This document shows positions 1-7,604 of a stretch of DNA of 9,355 nucleotides, in pieces. The notes beneath the pieces are model-generated. The model did no database searches. It saw only the letters and a program-made list of their open reading frames with translations, and was not told the DNA's origin. Source of the DNA: Chloroflexota bacterium. GTDB taxonomy: Bacteria; Chloroflexota; FW602-bin22; JAMCYS01. Within the stretch, counting starts at the first letter, position 1. Every line of letters starts with the position of its first letter. The stretch is taken from the NCBI GenBank assembly GCA_021847625.1, contig JAJZQK010000089.1, forward strand, positions 1-9,355, written 5' to 3'. The translations under genes and the position numbers were made by a program.

Positions 1-1
1 C

Positions 2-613
2 AAGCACAAGAAGCAGACGGGTGGACACGGCCAATACGGCCACGTGTTCCTCGAGGTGGAACCCTTGCCGAGGGGCAGCGGCTTTGAGTTTGCCGAACGA
101 GTCGTCGGCGGCTCTGTGCCGAAAAACTATATCCCTGCCGTCGAGAAGGGCGTGCGCGAGACTTTGGGAGAGGGGGCCCTAGGTGGCTTCCCCGTCGTCG
201 ACGTGAAGGTCACGCTGTACGACGGCTCTTACCATCCCGTCGACTCGTCGGAAATGGCATTCAAGGTCGCCTCGTCCCAGGCCTTCAAGAAGGGCATGGA
301 ACAGGGACGACCCGTGCTGCTGGAGCCCTACGTGAACCTGACCGTGACCGTCCCGGAGGCGAACATGGGCGACGTGATGGGGGAGCTCAATTCCAAGCGC
401 TGCCGGGTGTTGGGTATGGAAACGGGCGACGGCCTGAGCGTCATCAAAGCGGTGGGCCCGCTCGCGGAGCTGCGTACTTACGCCACGGACCTTCGTTCCA
501 TCACGCAAGGAAGGGGCACGTACACATTGGAGTTCTCTCACTATGAGGAAGTTCCGGCCAGTCTGGTGCCGAACATAGTCGCCGAGGCCAAGAAGGAACG
601 AGAGAACAAGTAG
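2..613 (+). CDS. Elongation factor G-like GTPase, C-terminal part (5' end outside window)
   Basis: The reading frame is open from the window edge (first full codon at 2) to TAG at 611-613, giving about 203 residues of domains IV and V of an EF-G type factor. EF-G drives ribosomal translocation or recycling in the cytoplasm, with domain IV reaching into the decoding site. Seen directly: [12 protein letters not shown] at the start of the fragment, then [17 protein letters not shown], the [12 protein letters not shown] segment containing the histidine at the domain IV tip, and the domain V end with [23 protein letters not shown]. The wording [10 protein letters not shown] and TGGHGQ is closer, from memory, to the EF-G-like (FusA2) group than to housekeeping FusA. 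The G domain that would decide this is outside the window, so I give no symbol. In domain [10 protein letters not shown] has Cys where a Gly is usual. The gene faces ribF tail to tail, 70 bases apart. Confidence 0.93.
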   Translation, partial: KHKKQTGGHGQYGHVFLEVEPLPRGSGFEFAERVVGGSVPKNYIPAVEKGVRETLGEGALGGFPVVDVKVTLYDGSYHPVDSSEMAFKVASSQAFKKGMEQGRPVLLEPYVNLTVTVPEANMGDVMGELNSKRCRVLGMETGDGLSVIKAVGPLAELRTYATDLRSITQGRGTYTLEFSHYEEVPASLVPNIVAEAKKERENK

Positions 614-616
614 CCG

Positions 617-646
617 CCGGCCGCGAGGCCGGATTCGGCGCCGAAT
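617..646. repeat. Two adjacent palindromes between the EF-G-like stop and the terminator
   Basis: CCGGCC-GCGA-GGCCGG (617-632) is a 6-bp stem with a four-base loop. It is directly followed by the perfect 14-bp palindrome ATTCGGCGCCGAAT (633-646). With the terminator stem this gives three consecutive hairpins in 69 bases. They may add stability to the two converging 3' ends or may be chance in GC-rich DNA. Neither palindrome has its own T-tract. Confidence 0.5.
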
Positions 647-650
647 GCGA

Positions 651-685
651 AACCGGGGCGGTCTGCAAGCCGCCCCGGTTTTCTT
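651..685 (+). terminator. Intrinsic terminator after the EF-G-like gene, shared with the convergent operon
   Basis: A perfect 11-bp stem (651-661 with 670-680, AACCGGGGCGG / CCGCCCCGGTT) encloses an 8-base loop and is followed by TTCTT. This is a textbook rho-independent terminator for the EF-G-like gene on the plus strand. The stem begins 3 bases after the ribF stop codon (684-686) on the minus strand. Read that way it is followed by a weaker tail (TTTCGC), so it may also stop the nusA-ribF operon, but less efficiently. Confidence 0.88.
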
Positions 686-1640
686 AGTGTGGCCGAGCCC
701 CGGTTTGCAGGTACATCCGGGCCATCGCGACGTCCTGCTGGATCTGCCGCTGCAGTTCATCGGCGCTGGCGAACCGCATCTCCGGGCGGAGGCGCTGCAG
801 GAACCCGACCCTGAGCATCTGCCCGTAGATGTCGCCGCTGAAGTCCAGGATGTGCACTTCGAGCCCCCGTGTGTTCTCGCCGAAACTGGGCCTGACGCCG
901 ATGTTCGCGACCGCCGAGAAGCGGCCTTCCTGAGTGAGCGCGGAGACGATGTAGACGCCGTTGGCGGGCGTGACCCGCAAGGGGCTCAGGGCCAGGTTGG
1001 CGGTGGGGAAGCCCAAGAGGCGCCCGCGCCGGTCGCCGGATATCACCGGGCCGGCGAGGGCGTAAGGCCGACCAAGCATTTCGTTCGCCGCGGCCACGTC
1101 CCCCTCCATGATGAGACGGCGGATCGTGCTGCTGCTGACCACGACCCCTTCATCGGTCAGGGCGGCGGGGACGGTATGCACGCTGAAGCCCATCTGGCCG
1201 CCGATTCTCTCCAGCACGGGCACAGTGCCCTGCCTTCCCCTCCCCAGGGCGAAATCGGGGCCAACCCAGAGTTCGATCAACCCCAGCTTTGTCCGCATCT
1301 CCCCCAGGAAGTCCTCGGCGCTGAGCGCCGCGACCTCCTCCGAGAAGTGGAGGGTGACCACGGTGTCGACCCCCAGCCCGCGTATGAGCGCCTTTCGTTC
1401 GGGCAGCGAGCTCAGGTACTGCACAGTCCCATTCTTGGCCAGGGCCTGTCGGGGGTGTGGGTCGAAGGTGATCGCGGTGGCCCGGATGCCGAGATCGCGC
1501 GCCCGGTCCACCGCGGCCCCGATCAGCTTCTGGTGACCGAGGTGGACCCCATCGAAGACGCCGATCGTCACCACGGATGGCGATGGTGGGGCGCTCAGGG
1601 GTGGTTCGATGGATAGGCGAATGCTATCTGCCAACTGCAA
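684..1640 (-). CDS. ribF: Bifunctional riboflavin kinase / FAD synthetase
   Basis: RibF phosphorylates riboflavin to FMN and then adenylates FMN to FAD in the cytoplasm. Both domains are visible in the 318-residue frame. The N-terminal nucleotidyltransferase has TIGVFDGVHLGHQ at residues 25-37, FDPHP near 59-63, GPDFALGRGRQG near 127-138 and STIRR at 171-175. The C-terminal riboflavin kinase has GRLLGFPTANL around 206-216 and VANIGVRPSFG. The length matches the family. The frame opens with TTG at 1640, overlapping the end of truB by 17 bases. A second TTG at 1634 lies 9 bases after an AGGAAGG ribosome-binding site (1644-1650), a better distance than the 3 bases to the first TTG, so 1634 may be the true start. 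No ATG or GTG precedes the first motif, so a TTG start seems forced. It is the last gene of the operon. Confidence 0.96.
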   Translation of the reverse strand: MQLADSIRLSIEPPLSAPPSPSVVTIGVFDGVHLGHQKLIGAAVDRARDLGIRATAITFDPHPRQALAKNGTVQYLSSLPERKALIRGLGVDTVVTLHFSEEVAALSAEDFLGEMRTKLGLIELWVGPDFALGRGRQGTVPVLERIGGQMGFSVHTVPAALTDEGVVVSSSTIRRLIMEGDVAAANEMLGRPYALAGPVISGDRRGRLLGFPTANLALSPLRVTPANGVYIVSALTQEGRFSAVANIGVRPSFGENTRGLEVHILDFSGDIYGQMLRVGFLQRLRPEMRFASADELQRQIQQDVAMARMYLQTGARPH

Positions 1641-2514
1641 ATACCTTCCTGGGGTGCCAGAGGGCCGTGCCCCGGTCGTTCTCGAGCAGGGCCACTATCT
1701 CACCGTCGCCGGTGTAGGCGCGGCAGCGGAGCGACTCGGCGACTGGCCGTGTCCCCTGCCAGGCTTTGCCCTGCTGAATGGCGGGAACGCTTTGGGGGCC
1801 GAGAATGACGGCCGGCAAATGTAGAAGCGCTTCATCCAAGGGATAGAGCAGATCTTCGGCGTAGCCATTGGCGAAGGCAAGTTCGAGCTCTTCCAAGGTC
1901 ACGGCATCGCGAATGTGAAACCGCCCGCTGGCCGTGCGCACCAGGGAGCGCAGGTGGCCGCCGCTGCCCACCTTCTGCCCAAGGTCGTGGGCCAAGGAGC
2001 GGATGTAGGTCCCCTTGCTGCAGCGGATCAGGGCGCACAACGTGGGCGTGTCCCACTCTAGAAGATCGATGCTGTGGACCTCAACCCGGCGGGCCGGGAC
2101 TTGGACCTCCTTGCCGGCGCGGGCCAGCCTGTAGAGGGGTTGGCCGGCTTGCTTGATGGCTGAATAGGCCGGCGGCACCTGCCAGATCTTGCCGACGAAA
2201 GAAGCAAGGGCTGCCGCCACTTGCTCGCGGCTGAATTGGGGAACGGTTGCCGCCGAGGTAGGCCGGCCAGCCGCATCGTAGGTATTGGTGGTCTGCCCAA
2301 GCATGATCTCGGCGAGGTACTCCTTGTCGTAGTTCGCCATATACTCGATGACGCGCGTCGCCTGGCCCAGGGCCACCAACAGCACGCCGGCGGCGGCCGG
2401 GTCCAGCGTACCCGCGTGACCCACCCGGCGTTGTCCGCTGAGGCGGCGCACTCTGTTGACGACGTCGTGCGAGGTGGGCCCGAGCGGCTTGCAGATGTTC
2501 AGTATGCCGTCCAC
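1624..2514 (-). CDS. truB: tRNA pseudouridine(55) synthase
   Basis: TruB isomerises U55 in the T-loop of tRNAs to pseudouridine and also helps tRNA fold. From the chosen GTG start the protein has 296 residues. Motifs seen: DGILNICKPLGPTSHDVVN at the start, VGHAGTLDPAAAGVL with the catalytic Asp at residue 38, YDKEYLAEIMLG, the PPAYSAIKQAGQPLYRLAR segment, and CSKGTYIRSLAHDLG. The remainder fits the TruB C-terminal RNA-binding region. The frame is open back to 2577, but the extra 21 residues lie inside nrnA and do not look like TruB. The GTG at 2512-2514 sits 4 bases after the nrnA stop, which suggests translational coupling. The 3' end overlaps the ribF start region. Confidence 0.96.
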   Translation of the reverse strand: MDGILNICKPLGPTSHDVVNRVRRLSGQRRVGHAGTLDPAAAGVLLVALGQATRVIEYMANYDKEYLAEIMLGQTTNTYDAAGRPTSAATVPQFSREQVAAALASFVGKIWQVPPAYSAIKQAGQPLYRLARAGKEVQVPARRVEVHSIDLLEWDTPTLCALIRCSKGTYIRSLAHDLGQKVGSGGHLRSLVRTASGRFHIRDAVTLEELELAFANGYAEDLLYPLDEALLHLPAVILGPQSVPAIQQGKAWQGTRPVAESLRCRAYTGDGEIVALLENDRGTALWHPRKVFAVGR

Positions 2515-2518
2515 GGTC

Positions 2519-3505
2519 CTACAGCACGGCCGCTTTCTCGGCCAAGTATTGTAGCACCTCTCGCTCGACGTCCGCAAGGCTGCCCATGACCAGGCAACCT
2601 GCCGCGCGTGGGTGGCCGCCGCCGCCGAACCTCGCGGCCACCTCGGCCACGTTCAGCTTGGCCGAGGATCGCATGCTGACCTTGATCCCATCCGCGGTCT
2701 GCTTGAAGAGAACCACGGCGAGGGTATTGCCCAGGGACGCCATCAGGTCGACCACGCCGTCCCCTTCGAAAGGTGGAGACCCAACCTGCTCCTGCATCTC
2801 GGGGATGATGTGGGCCCAGCAGATCCCATTCTCGCACTGCAGCTGGCTGAGGGCCAGGCCCCATAGACGAAGGCTGGAGAGGGTCCGGCTGCGGTACACG
2901 CACTCGACGATCGCCGAGAGAGGTGCCCCCATCTCGCGGAGCCTCGCGGCGATGGCCAGCGTGCGGGAGGTGGTGTTGGCCGTACGGAAGCCCTGGGTGT
3001 CCGTCACCAGGGCTGTCAGCAGGCAGGTGGCAATCGGTAGGTCAATCGTCACCTGCAAGGCCTGGAGAATATCGTAGATCTGCTCGCCCGTGGCAGCAGC
3101 GTCGGAGTCGACGAAGTTCACTTCGCCGAAGTGGTCGTTCGTTTGATGGTGGTCGATGTTGAGCAGGCGGACGTGCGGGGGGACGTCGCGATTGCGGATG
3201 CTGAGCCTCCCGTGGCGTCCGGTGTCGCTCGCGTCGACGAAGGCGATCAAGTCGAGGTCTTCCGGCAGCCCGCCGTCGGTCTGTATCTCCTCGTACCCTG
3301 GCAGGAAGGCCAGGTTGGCCGGCAAGCTATCGGGGCAGAAGACAACAGTTCGCTTCCCTAGTTGGCGGAGGCCATGGCTAAGCGCGAGTGCCGAGCCCAA
3401 GGTATCCCCGTCCGGGTTTATGTGGGACAGTATTGCCACGCGTTGGCTTTCGCGAAGTAGGCGCACCGCCGCGTTTCTCTGCTCTGCTTTCTGTTCCTCG
3501 CCCAA
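2519..3505 (-). CDS. nrnA: DHH-family oligoribonuclease / pAp phosphatase (NrnA type)
   Basis: The 328-residue protein is a DHH/DHHA1 phosphoesterase. NrnA proteins degrade 2-5-nucleotide RNAs and remove the 3'-phosphate of pAp; some members also act on cyclic-dinucleotide products. Metal-site motifs are intact: SHINPDGDTLGS (residues 27-38), VDASD (90-94), NIDHHQTN (116-123, the DHH signature), and the DHHA1 substrate loop GGGGHPRAAG (294-303). I therefore infer an active enzyme, although sequence alone does not settle the preferred substrate. The frame starts with TTG at 3505, 9 bases after the rbfA stop. A GAGGAGG stretch in the rbfA tail (3520-3526) lies 14 bases upstream, rather far, so the start is uncertain; the GTG at residue 14 is an alternative. 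The gene sits between rbfA and truB, a common arrangement. Confidence 0.93.
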   Translation of the reverse strand: MGEEQKAEQRNAAVRLLRESQRVAILSHINPDGDTLGSALALSHGLRQLGKRTVVFCPDSLPANLAFLPGYEEIQTDGGLPEDLDLIAFVDASDTGRHGRLSIRNRDVPPHVRLLNIDHHQTNDHFGEVNFVDSDAAATGEQIYDILQALQVTIDLPIATCLLTALVTDTQGFRTANTTSRTLAIAARLREMGAPLSAIVECVYRSRTLSSLRLWGLALSQLQCENGICWAHIIPEMQEQVGSPPFEGDGVVDLMASLGNTLAVVLFKQTADGIKVSMRSSAKLNVAEVAARFGGGGHPRAAGCLVMGSLADVEREVLQYLAEKAAVL

Positions 3506-3514
3506 GTGAGTCAG

Positions 3515-3946
3515 TTATTCCTCCTCTGGCTCCTCGTCGTCTTCCGGGGCTTCTTCATTCTGCGGCTCGTTTGGCTCTTCCTGCTGCTCCTGCTCCAGCT
3601 GGCGTATTATCGAAAGCACGTGGTCTCCGCGTTCGATAGAGACGTCGAGGCGAAAGTCGAGCTCCGGAACGCGCCGCAGCCGCAGCCGCTGGGTCAGTTC
3701 GTGGCGGAAGAAGCCCGCGGCGTGACGGAGCGCGGCGAGGGATGCTTTCTTGTCCTCGCCGCTCCCCATCACGCTTACATAGACCTTCGCGGTAGAAAGG
3801 TCGGGCGCCGTCTCCACGTCCGTTAGGCTGAGAATGCCCGCGAGGCGTGGGTCTTGTAGCTCCTTGCGGATGAGATCGGCGATCTCATCCCGCAGGAGTT
3901 CGTTGATCCTTTCCATCCGTCGGGAATGTGCTCCGGGCATCGTCAC
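3515..3946 (-). CDS. rbfA: 30S ribosome-binding factor A
   Basis: RbfA is a small KH-type protein that binds the 30S subunit near the 5' helix of 16S rRNA and is needed for late maturation and cold growth. The core is clear: RMERINELLRDEIADLIRKE at the N-terminus, DPRLAGILSLTDVETAPDLS, AKVYVSVMG, the AAGFFRHELTQRLRLRRVPEL helix and DVSIERGDHVLSIIRQL. After about residue 116 comes a Glu/Gln/Pro-rich acidic tail to the C-terminus, low in complexity and longer than in the compact E. coli protein. The start is GTG at 3946 or ATG at 3940, two codons later. An AGAGG stretch at the infB stop is 11 bases from the GTG and 17 from the ATG, so I prefer GTG. It follows infB by 14 bases. Confidence 0.95.
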   Translation of the reverse strand: MTMPGAHSRRMERINELLRDEIADLIRKELQDPRLAGILSLTDVETAPDLSTAKVYVSVMGSGEDKKASLAALRHAAGFFRHELTQRLRLRRVPELDFRLDVSIERGDHVLSIIRQLEQEQQEEPNEPQNEEAPEDDEEPEEE

Positions 3947-3960
3947 GTGCAGAGCAGCCT

Positions 3961-5856
3961 CTAGCTGACTCTCTCCTTTCCGTAGGCTTCGACAATGTCA
4001 CCTTCCTCGAAGCTATTGAACCCCTCGACGGAGATGCCGCACTCGAAACCGGCCAGGACCTCGCGCACGTCATCCTTGAAGCGGCGGAGGGTTCCCACGC
4101 GACCTTCGTGCAAGACTTCGCCATCGCGCACGACGTGGGCCATGGCGCCACGAGTGATCTTGCCTTCCGAGACTATCGAACCGGCGATGGCGCTGGTGCG
4201 GCTAACGCGGAAGACTTGGCGGACCTCCGCGCGCCCCTCTAGCACGTCGCGATACACGGGCTCGAGCATGCCGGTGAGCGCCTTCTGGACGTCGTCGATC
4301 AGATTGTAGATGACGCTATACGAGCGCACATCTACGCCTTCGGTCTCGGCCCGGCGCACGGCGCCCGGCTCGGAGCGCACGTTGAAGCCGACGATGATGG
4401 CCTTCGAGGCCATCGCCAGCAGCACGTCAGACTCGGTGACGTTGCCCGTTCCCTCGTGGATCACGTGCACGTGCACTCGATCGGTGCTCAAACGTTCCAG
4501 CGACACCCGCAGCGGATCGATGGAACCCTGCACGTCGGTCTTGAGGACGATGTTCAGGTCCTTGACCTGGCCGGCTTCGATCTGGCCGAACAGTTCCTCT
4601 AGTGAAACCGCGGCCTTGCCCGGCTGGCTGGCCACTTCCTGGCGCCGCTGGGCCTCGGTTTGGGCCATTGTACGGGCGGCCTTCTCATTGGCGAGCGCCT
4701 TGACGACGTCGCCCGCCTCGGGCACGCTCTCCAGGCCCAGGATCTCCGCGGGGAAGGCAGGTTCGGCCCGCTTGATATTCTTACCTGTGTCGTTGAACAT
4801 CGCGCGCACGCGACCGTAGGTTGTGCCGACGGCGACGTAGTCGCCGACCTTCAGCGTCCCACTTTGGACGAGGATTGTGGCCAGCGGGCCTCGGGCCTTG
4901 TCGAGCTTGGCCTCGATGACGACGCCGGTAGCCCGGCGCTTCGGGTTGGCCTTGAGCTCGCCCATCTCGGCGACGAGCAGGATCATCTCCAGTAGGTGGT
5001 CGATGCCCGTCTTGCGCTTGGCTGAGACTGGCACGGCGACCGTATCGCCGCCCCATTCCTCGACAATCACGCCTAGGTCGGCGAGCTGCTGCTTCACACG
5101 ATCGGGGTTGGCGTCGGCCTTGTCGATCTTGTTGATCGCAATGATGAGCGGCACGTTGGCGGCCCGCGCGTGGTCAATCGCCTCCATCGTCTGGGGCATT
5201 ACCCCATCGTCGGCGGCGACCACGATTATGGCGATGTCGGTCGCCTGGGCTCCGCGCGCCCGCATCGAAGTGAAGGCCTCGTGACCAGGCGTGTCCAGGA
5301 AGGTGATCTTCCTGCCGTGGATCTCGACCTGGTAGGCGCCGATGTGCTGTGTGATGCCCCCGGCCTCGCTCTCCGTCACCTTCGTCTGACGGATGGCGTC
5401 CAAGAGGCTCGTCTTGCCGTGGTCGACGTGACCCATGATTGTGACGACTGGCGGCCGCTCCACCATCGCCGCCTGTTCTTCGGGTGAGAGCGGCTTGGCC
5501 TTCTGTACCTCGGCTGGCGCCGCTGCCGGCGCGGCCGCGGTCGGCTGCTGAACGTCAAAGCCTAGCTCAGTTGCAACTGTGCTGGCCGTATCGTAATCGA
5601 TGCTCTGATTGATATTTGCCATTACCCCATGGCCCAGCAGTGACTTGATTACCTGGGCCGGGTTGACCTCAAGGATGTCGGCGAGGTCCTTGACCGAAAG
5701 GGTAGCCGGCAGTTCGATGGATCGACGCTCGAGCGTGCGGGTACCGGTGCTAGGAGTCCTAGCCTCGTTTACCGGTGGACGCGCCGCTGGCCGGCCTCCC
5801 CTTCTGCTCGGGCCTCGATTGCTACGCGGTGGGCGTCGGGTTGGGTTACGACTCAT
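3961..5856 (-). CDS. infB: Translation initiation factor IF-2
   Basis: IF-2 is the GTPase that brings initiator fMet-tRNA to the 30S subunit and promotes subunit joining. The 631-residue protein has all G motifs: GHVDHGKT (142-149), GGITQHIG (166-173), DTPGH (188-192), NKID (242-245) and SAK (278-280). These are followed by the beta-barrel domain II, domain III and a C-terminal fMet-tRNA-binding domain ending in [20 protein letters not shown]. The N-terminus is short: about 45 Arg/Pro-rich residues, then one IF2_N domain (roughly 48-100) and an Ala/Pro linker. It lacks the long N-terminal extension of E. coli IF-2. The start is ATG at 5854-5856 with a strong AGGAGGAG ribosome-binding site 7 bases upstream. 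The gene is preceded by a structured 142-base leader (separate entry). Confidence 0.98.
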   Translation of the reverse strand: MSRNPTRRPPRSNRGPSRRGGRPAARPPVNEARTPSTGTRTLERRSIELPATLSVKDLADILEVNPAQVIKSLLGHGVMANINQSIDYDTASTVATELGFDVQQPTAAAPAAAPAEVQKAKPLSPEEQAAMVERPPVVTIMGHVDHGKTSLLDAIRQTKVTESEAGGITQHIGAYQVEIHGRKITFLDTPGHEAFTSMRARGAQATDIAIIVVAADDGVMPQTMEAIDHARAANVPLIIAINKIDKADANPDRVKQQLADLGVIVEEWGGDTVAVPVSAKRKTGIDHLLEMILLVAEMGELKANPKRRATGVVIEAKLDKARGPLATILVQSGTLKVGDYVAVGTTYGRVRAMFNDTGKNIKRAEPAFPAEILGLESVPEAGDVVKALANEKAARTMAQTEAQRRQEVASQPGKAAVSLEELFGQIEAGQVKDLNIVLKTDVQGSIDPLRVSLERLSTDRVHVHVIHEGTGNVTESDVLLAMASKAIIVGFNVRSEPGAVRRAETEGVDVRSYSVIYNLIDDVQKALTGMLEPVYRDVLEGRAEVRQVFRVSRTSAIAGSIVSEGKITRGAMAHVVRDGEVLHEGRVGTLRRFKDDVREVLAGFECGISVEGFNSFEEGDIVEAYGKERVS

Positions 5857-5871
5857 AGGCTATCTCCTCCT

Positions 5872-5933
5872 CTGTTTGCTCAACCAAAAGCGCTGAGTCG
5901 AATGCTCCAAACAGCAGTTCGTGACTCAGCGCT
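5872..5933 (-). promoter_or_regulatory. Structured leader of infB: 11-bp hairpin and possible pseudoknot
   Basis: Stem A is a perfect 11-bp inverted repeat (AGCGCTGAGTC, 5923-5933 with 5889-5899 on the minus strand) around a 23-base loop, followed by TTTTGGTT. This could make it a weak terminator or attenuator. Stem B: CTGTTTG inside that loop (5908-5914) is complementary to CAAACAG (5872-5878), which touches the infB AGGAGGAG site. The order A5', B5', A3', B3' is that of an H-type pseudoknot, with connecting stretches of 8, 8 and 10 bases. It lies in the 142-base ylxR-infB gap, where an L7Ae-like ylxQ gene is often found but no open frame of that kind exists. The hairpin is seen directly; any regulatory role is inferred. 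Confidence 0.5.
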
Positions 5934-5998
5934 CCGACGCTTACTACGTGTCCCAGCCGGCAGGATGGAAATCGACCAACGTCTCTATCTATAGGCGT

Positions 5999-6298
5999 TT
6001 AATCGCTCTGCTCCTCCGGAAGCTCGTTGCCGAACTGCTGCAATGCCGCCTTGCCTTCTGGGCTGATTGCCGTCTGCAAAGCATGCTCCAGACTCTTCTT
6101 TCGTATTGCCATTTCCCAGCATCCGCGCCTGCGGCAGAGGTAGGCCCCGCGACCAGCTTTCTTGCCGGTGGGATCAACCTCCACCTCACCGGAGAGCGTA
6201 CGCACGACGCGCACGAGCTCGCGCTTTGGTCTCACTTGCCGGCAAGCAACGCAGCTGCGCTGCGGGATCGGTTTAGGACGAGGTCCTTTTGCTGGCAT
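5999..6298 (-). CDS. ylxR: YlxR family (DUF448) RNA-binding protein
   Basis: This 99-residue basic protein belongs to the YlxR family, found between nusA and infB in many bacteria. A member in Firmicutes has been reported to bind and modulate RNase P, and others are described as nucleoid or RNA-binding regulators. Seen: the N-terminal [21 protein letters not shown], the D-P-x-G-K turn, and the family signature GRGAYLC at 49-55. Four cysteines form two pairs (CVAC at 16-19; C55 and C60 in CRRRGC), so metal binding is possible, though I cannot show it. The start is ATG at 6296-6298, 29 bases after the nusA stop. The ribosome-binding site is weak, only a short AGG just before the ATG. Confidence 0.93.
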   Translation of the reverse strand: MPAKGPRPKPIPQRSCVACRQVRPKRELVRVVRTLSGEVEVDPTGKKAGRGAYLCRRRGCWEMAIRKKSLEHALQTAISPEGKAALQQFGNELPEEQSD

Positions 6299-6327
6299 CG
6301 CCTGTCTAGGATCCGGGCCAACGGACC

Positions 6328-7461
6328 CTACTCCTCACCCTCCTCCCCTTGCGAGGGAGCCTCGCTGCCGCCAGTCCCTTGGCCGCTCTCGGTGTTCCCC
6401 GATCTCTCGGCCGGCTTGGCTGCCGCGAGCCCTGCTGTAGGCTTGATATCGATGCGCCAGCCCGTCAGCTTGGCCGCCAGGCGGGCGTTCTGTCCTTCCT
6501 TGCCAATGGCGAGCGACAGCTGCCTCTCGGGCACTATCACCGTGGCCGTCTTATCAGGCTCGCTCACGTCGACGTGGATGACCTGGGCCGGGCTGAGCGC
6601 ATTGGCAATGAACGCGGTTGGCTCCGCATGCCACTGTACCACATCGATCTTCTCGCCGCCCAATTCGCCGACGATATTCTGGATCCGGACCCCGCGCATG
6701 CCTACGCACGCCCCCACGGGGTCCACGCCCTCCTGCCGCGCGTGCACCGCCACCTTCGAACGGGAGCCGGGCTCGCGGGCGATCGACTTGATCTCGACAA
6801 TGCCGTTGTAGATCTCCGGCACCTCGAGTTCGAACAGCCGCTTGAGCAGGTTCCGGTGGGTGCGGGACAGGATTATCTGCGGCCCGCGGTGGGACCGCTC
6901 GACTTCCACGATGTACAGCTTCAACCGCTGACCCAGGTGGTAGCGCTCCGCGGGCACCTGCTCCGTCGACGGCAACGTGCCCTCGGCTTTACCGAGGTCG
7001 ATCACGAGAGCCTTGGGCTCCACGCGCTGCACGACGCCGGTGACGATGTCCCCTTCCCGTTCGCGGAACTCCTCGAACACCATATCCCGCTCCGCCTCGC
7101 GCAGACGCTGCAGCACGACTTGCTTGGCCGTCTGGGCGGCGATGCGGCCGAAATCGCTAGGCGTCGTCTCGACTTCCAGACTATCGCCCATTTGAGCGTT
7201 TGGATTGATGGCCCTCGCTTCGGCAAGGGTCATCTCCGTCCGCCTGTCCTTGACCTCAGCCAGGACTTGCTTCTCCACAAAGACGCGGGCCTGGCCAGTC
7301 TGCGGATCAACCTTCACAGTCACCTGCTGCGTGCCCGGGCTAGCGAAGTTGCGTTTGTAGGCGGAGATAAGGGCTGCCTCGACAGCCTGGAGGACGACCT
7401 CCTTCGGAACGCCCTTTTCGCTACAAAGCTGGTTGATGGCGGAGATGAAATCACTCTTCAT
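6328..7461 (-). CDS. nusA: Transcription termination/antitermination factor NusA
   Basis: NusA binds RNA polymerase and nascent RNA and tunes pausing, termination and antitermination. From ATG at 7459-7461 the protein has 377 residues. Domains in order: an N-terminal RNA polymerase-binding domain (1 to about 130, starting [17 protein letters not shown] and containing [14 protein letters not shown]), an S1 domain (about 136-200), and two KH domains with the GMRGVR and [20 protein letters not shown] motifs. It ends in an acidic Gly/Ser/Glu-rich tail of about 30 residues. It lacks the C-terminal acidic repeats of E. coli NusA, as is usual outside Proteobacteria. The frame opens further back, to 7524, but the added 21 residues do not match the family and have no ribosome-binding site. 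A GGGAGG lies 12 bases before the chosen ATG. It is the first gene of the operon, with no rimP upstream. Confidence 0.96.
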   Translation of the reverse strand: MKSDFISAINQLCSEKGVPKEVVLQAVEAALISAYKRNFASPGTQQVTVKVDPQTGQARVFVEKQVLAEVKDRRTEMTLAEARAINPNAQMGDSLEVETTPSDFGRIAAQTAKQVVLQRLREAERDMVFEEFREREGDIVTGVVQRVEPKALVIDLGKAEGTLPSTEQVPAERYHLGQRLKLYIVEVERSHRGPQIILSRTHRNLLKRLFELEVPEIYNGIVEIKSIAREPGSRSKVAVHARQEGVDPVGACVGMRGVRIQNIVGELGGEKIDVVQWHAEPTAFIANALSPAQVIHVDVSEPDKTATVIVPERQLSLAIGKEGQNARLAAKLTGWRIDIKPTAGLAAAKPAERSGNTESGQGTGGSEAPSQGEEGEE

Positions 7462-7556
7462 CGATGAGGCGAACCTCCCGTCATATTCGCAAGCACGATT
7501 CTCTTCTCTCGTCCGGGTCTGCATCTAGCAACCGAAACAGCTAAATGAGCAATAAT

Positions 7557-7579
7557 AAAAGTGGGATGAACCCACTTTT
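7557..7579 (-). terminator. Leader hairpin with U-rich tail before nusA (possible attenuator)
   Basis: A perfect 9-bp stem, AAAAGTGGG / CCCACTTTT (7557-7565 with 7571-7579), has a 5-base loop. On the minus strand it is followed by ATTATTG, so it has the shape of a small intrinsic terminator about 20 bases downstream of the predicted transcription start and about 95 bases before the nusA ATG. A 10-bp palindrome, GTCCGCGGAC (7580-7589), immediately precedes it in the transcript. A terminator here would attenuate the whole operon, and NusA itself is an obvious candidate to act on it. That role is inference. Confidence 0.6.
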
Positions 7580-7604
7580 GTCCGCGGACCTTTCTACTGC
7601 GTAG

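Noticed and set aside
645..1616. A 323-residue plus-strand open frame opposite ribF
   Set aside because: It is antisense to ribF, has biased composition, starts inside the hairpin cluster and has no family resemblance.
2515..2577. Longer TruB N-terminus starting at 2577
   Set aside because: The extra 21 residues overlap the nrnA end and do not resemble TruB. The GTG at 2514 follows the nrnA stop by 4 bases and begins the conserved DGILN motif.
3506..3826. A plus-strand frame that looks like a leucine-rich membrane protein at its start
   Set aside because: The hydrophobic run is simply the complement of the GAG/GAA codons of the acidic RbfA tail. RbfA on the other strand is well supported.
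6349..7467. A 372-residue plus-strand open frame opposite nusA
   Set aside because: It is the complement of a clear nusA gene in GC-rich DNA, is His/Arg/Leu-rich and has no recognisable domain or ribosome-binding site.
7462..7524. Longer NusA N-terminus starting at 7524
   Set aside because: There is no ribosome-binding site before it, and the added residues do not match NusA. The usual MKSDF-type start lies at 7461.
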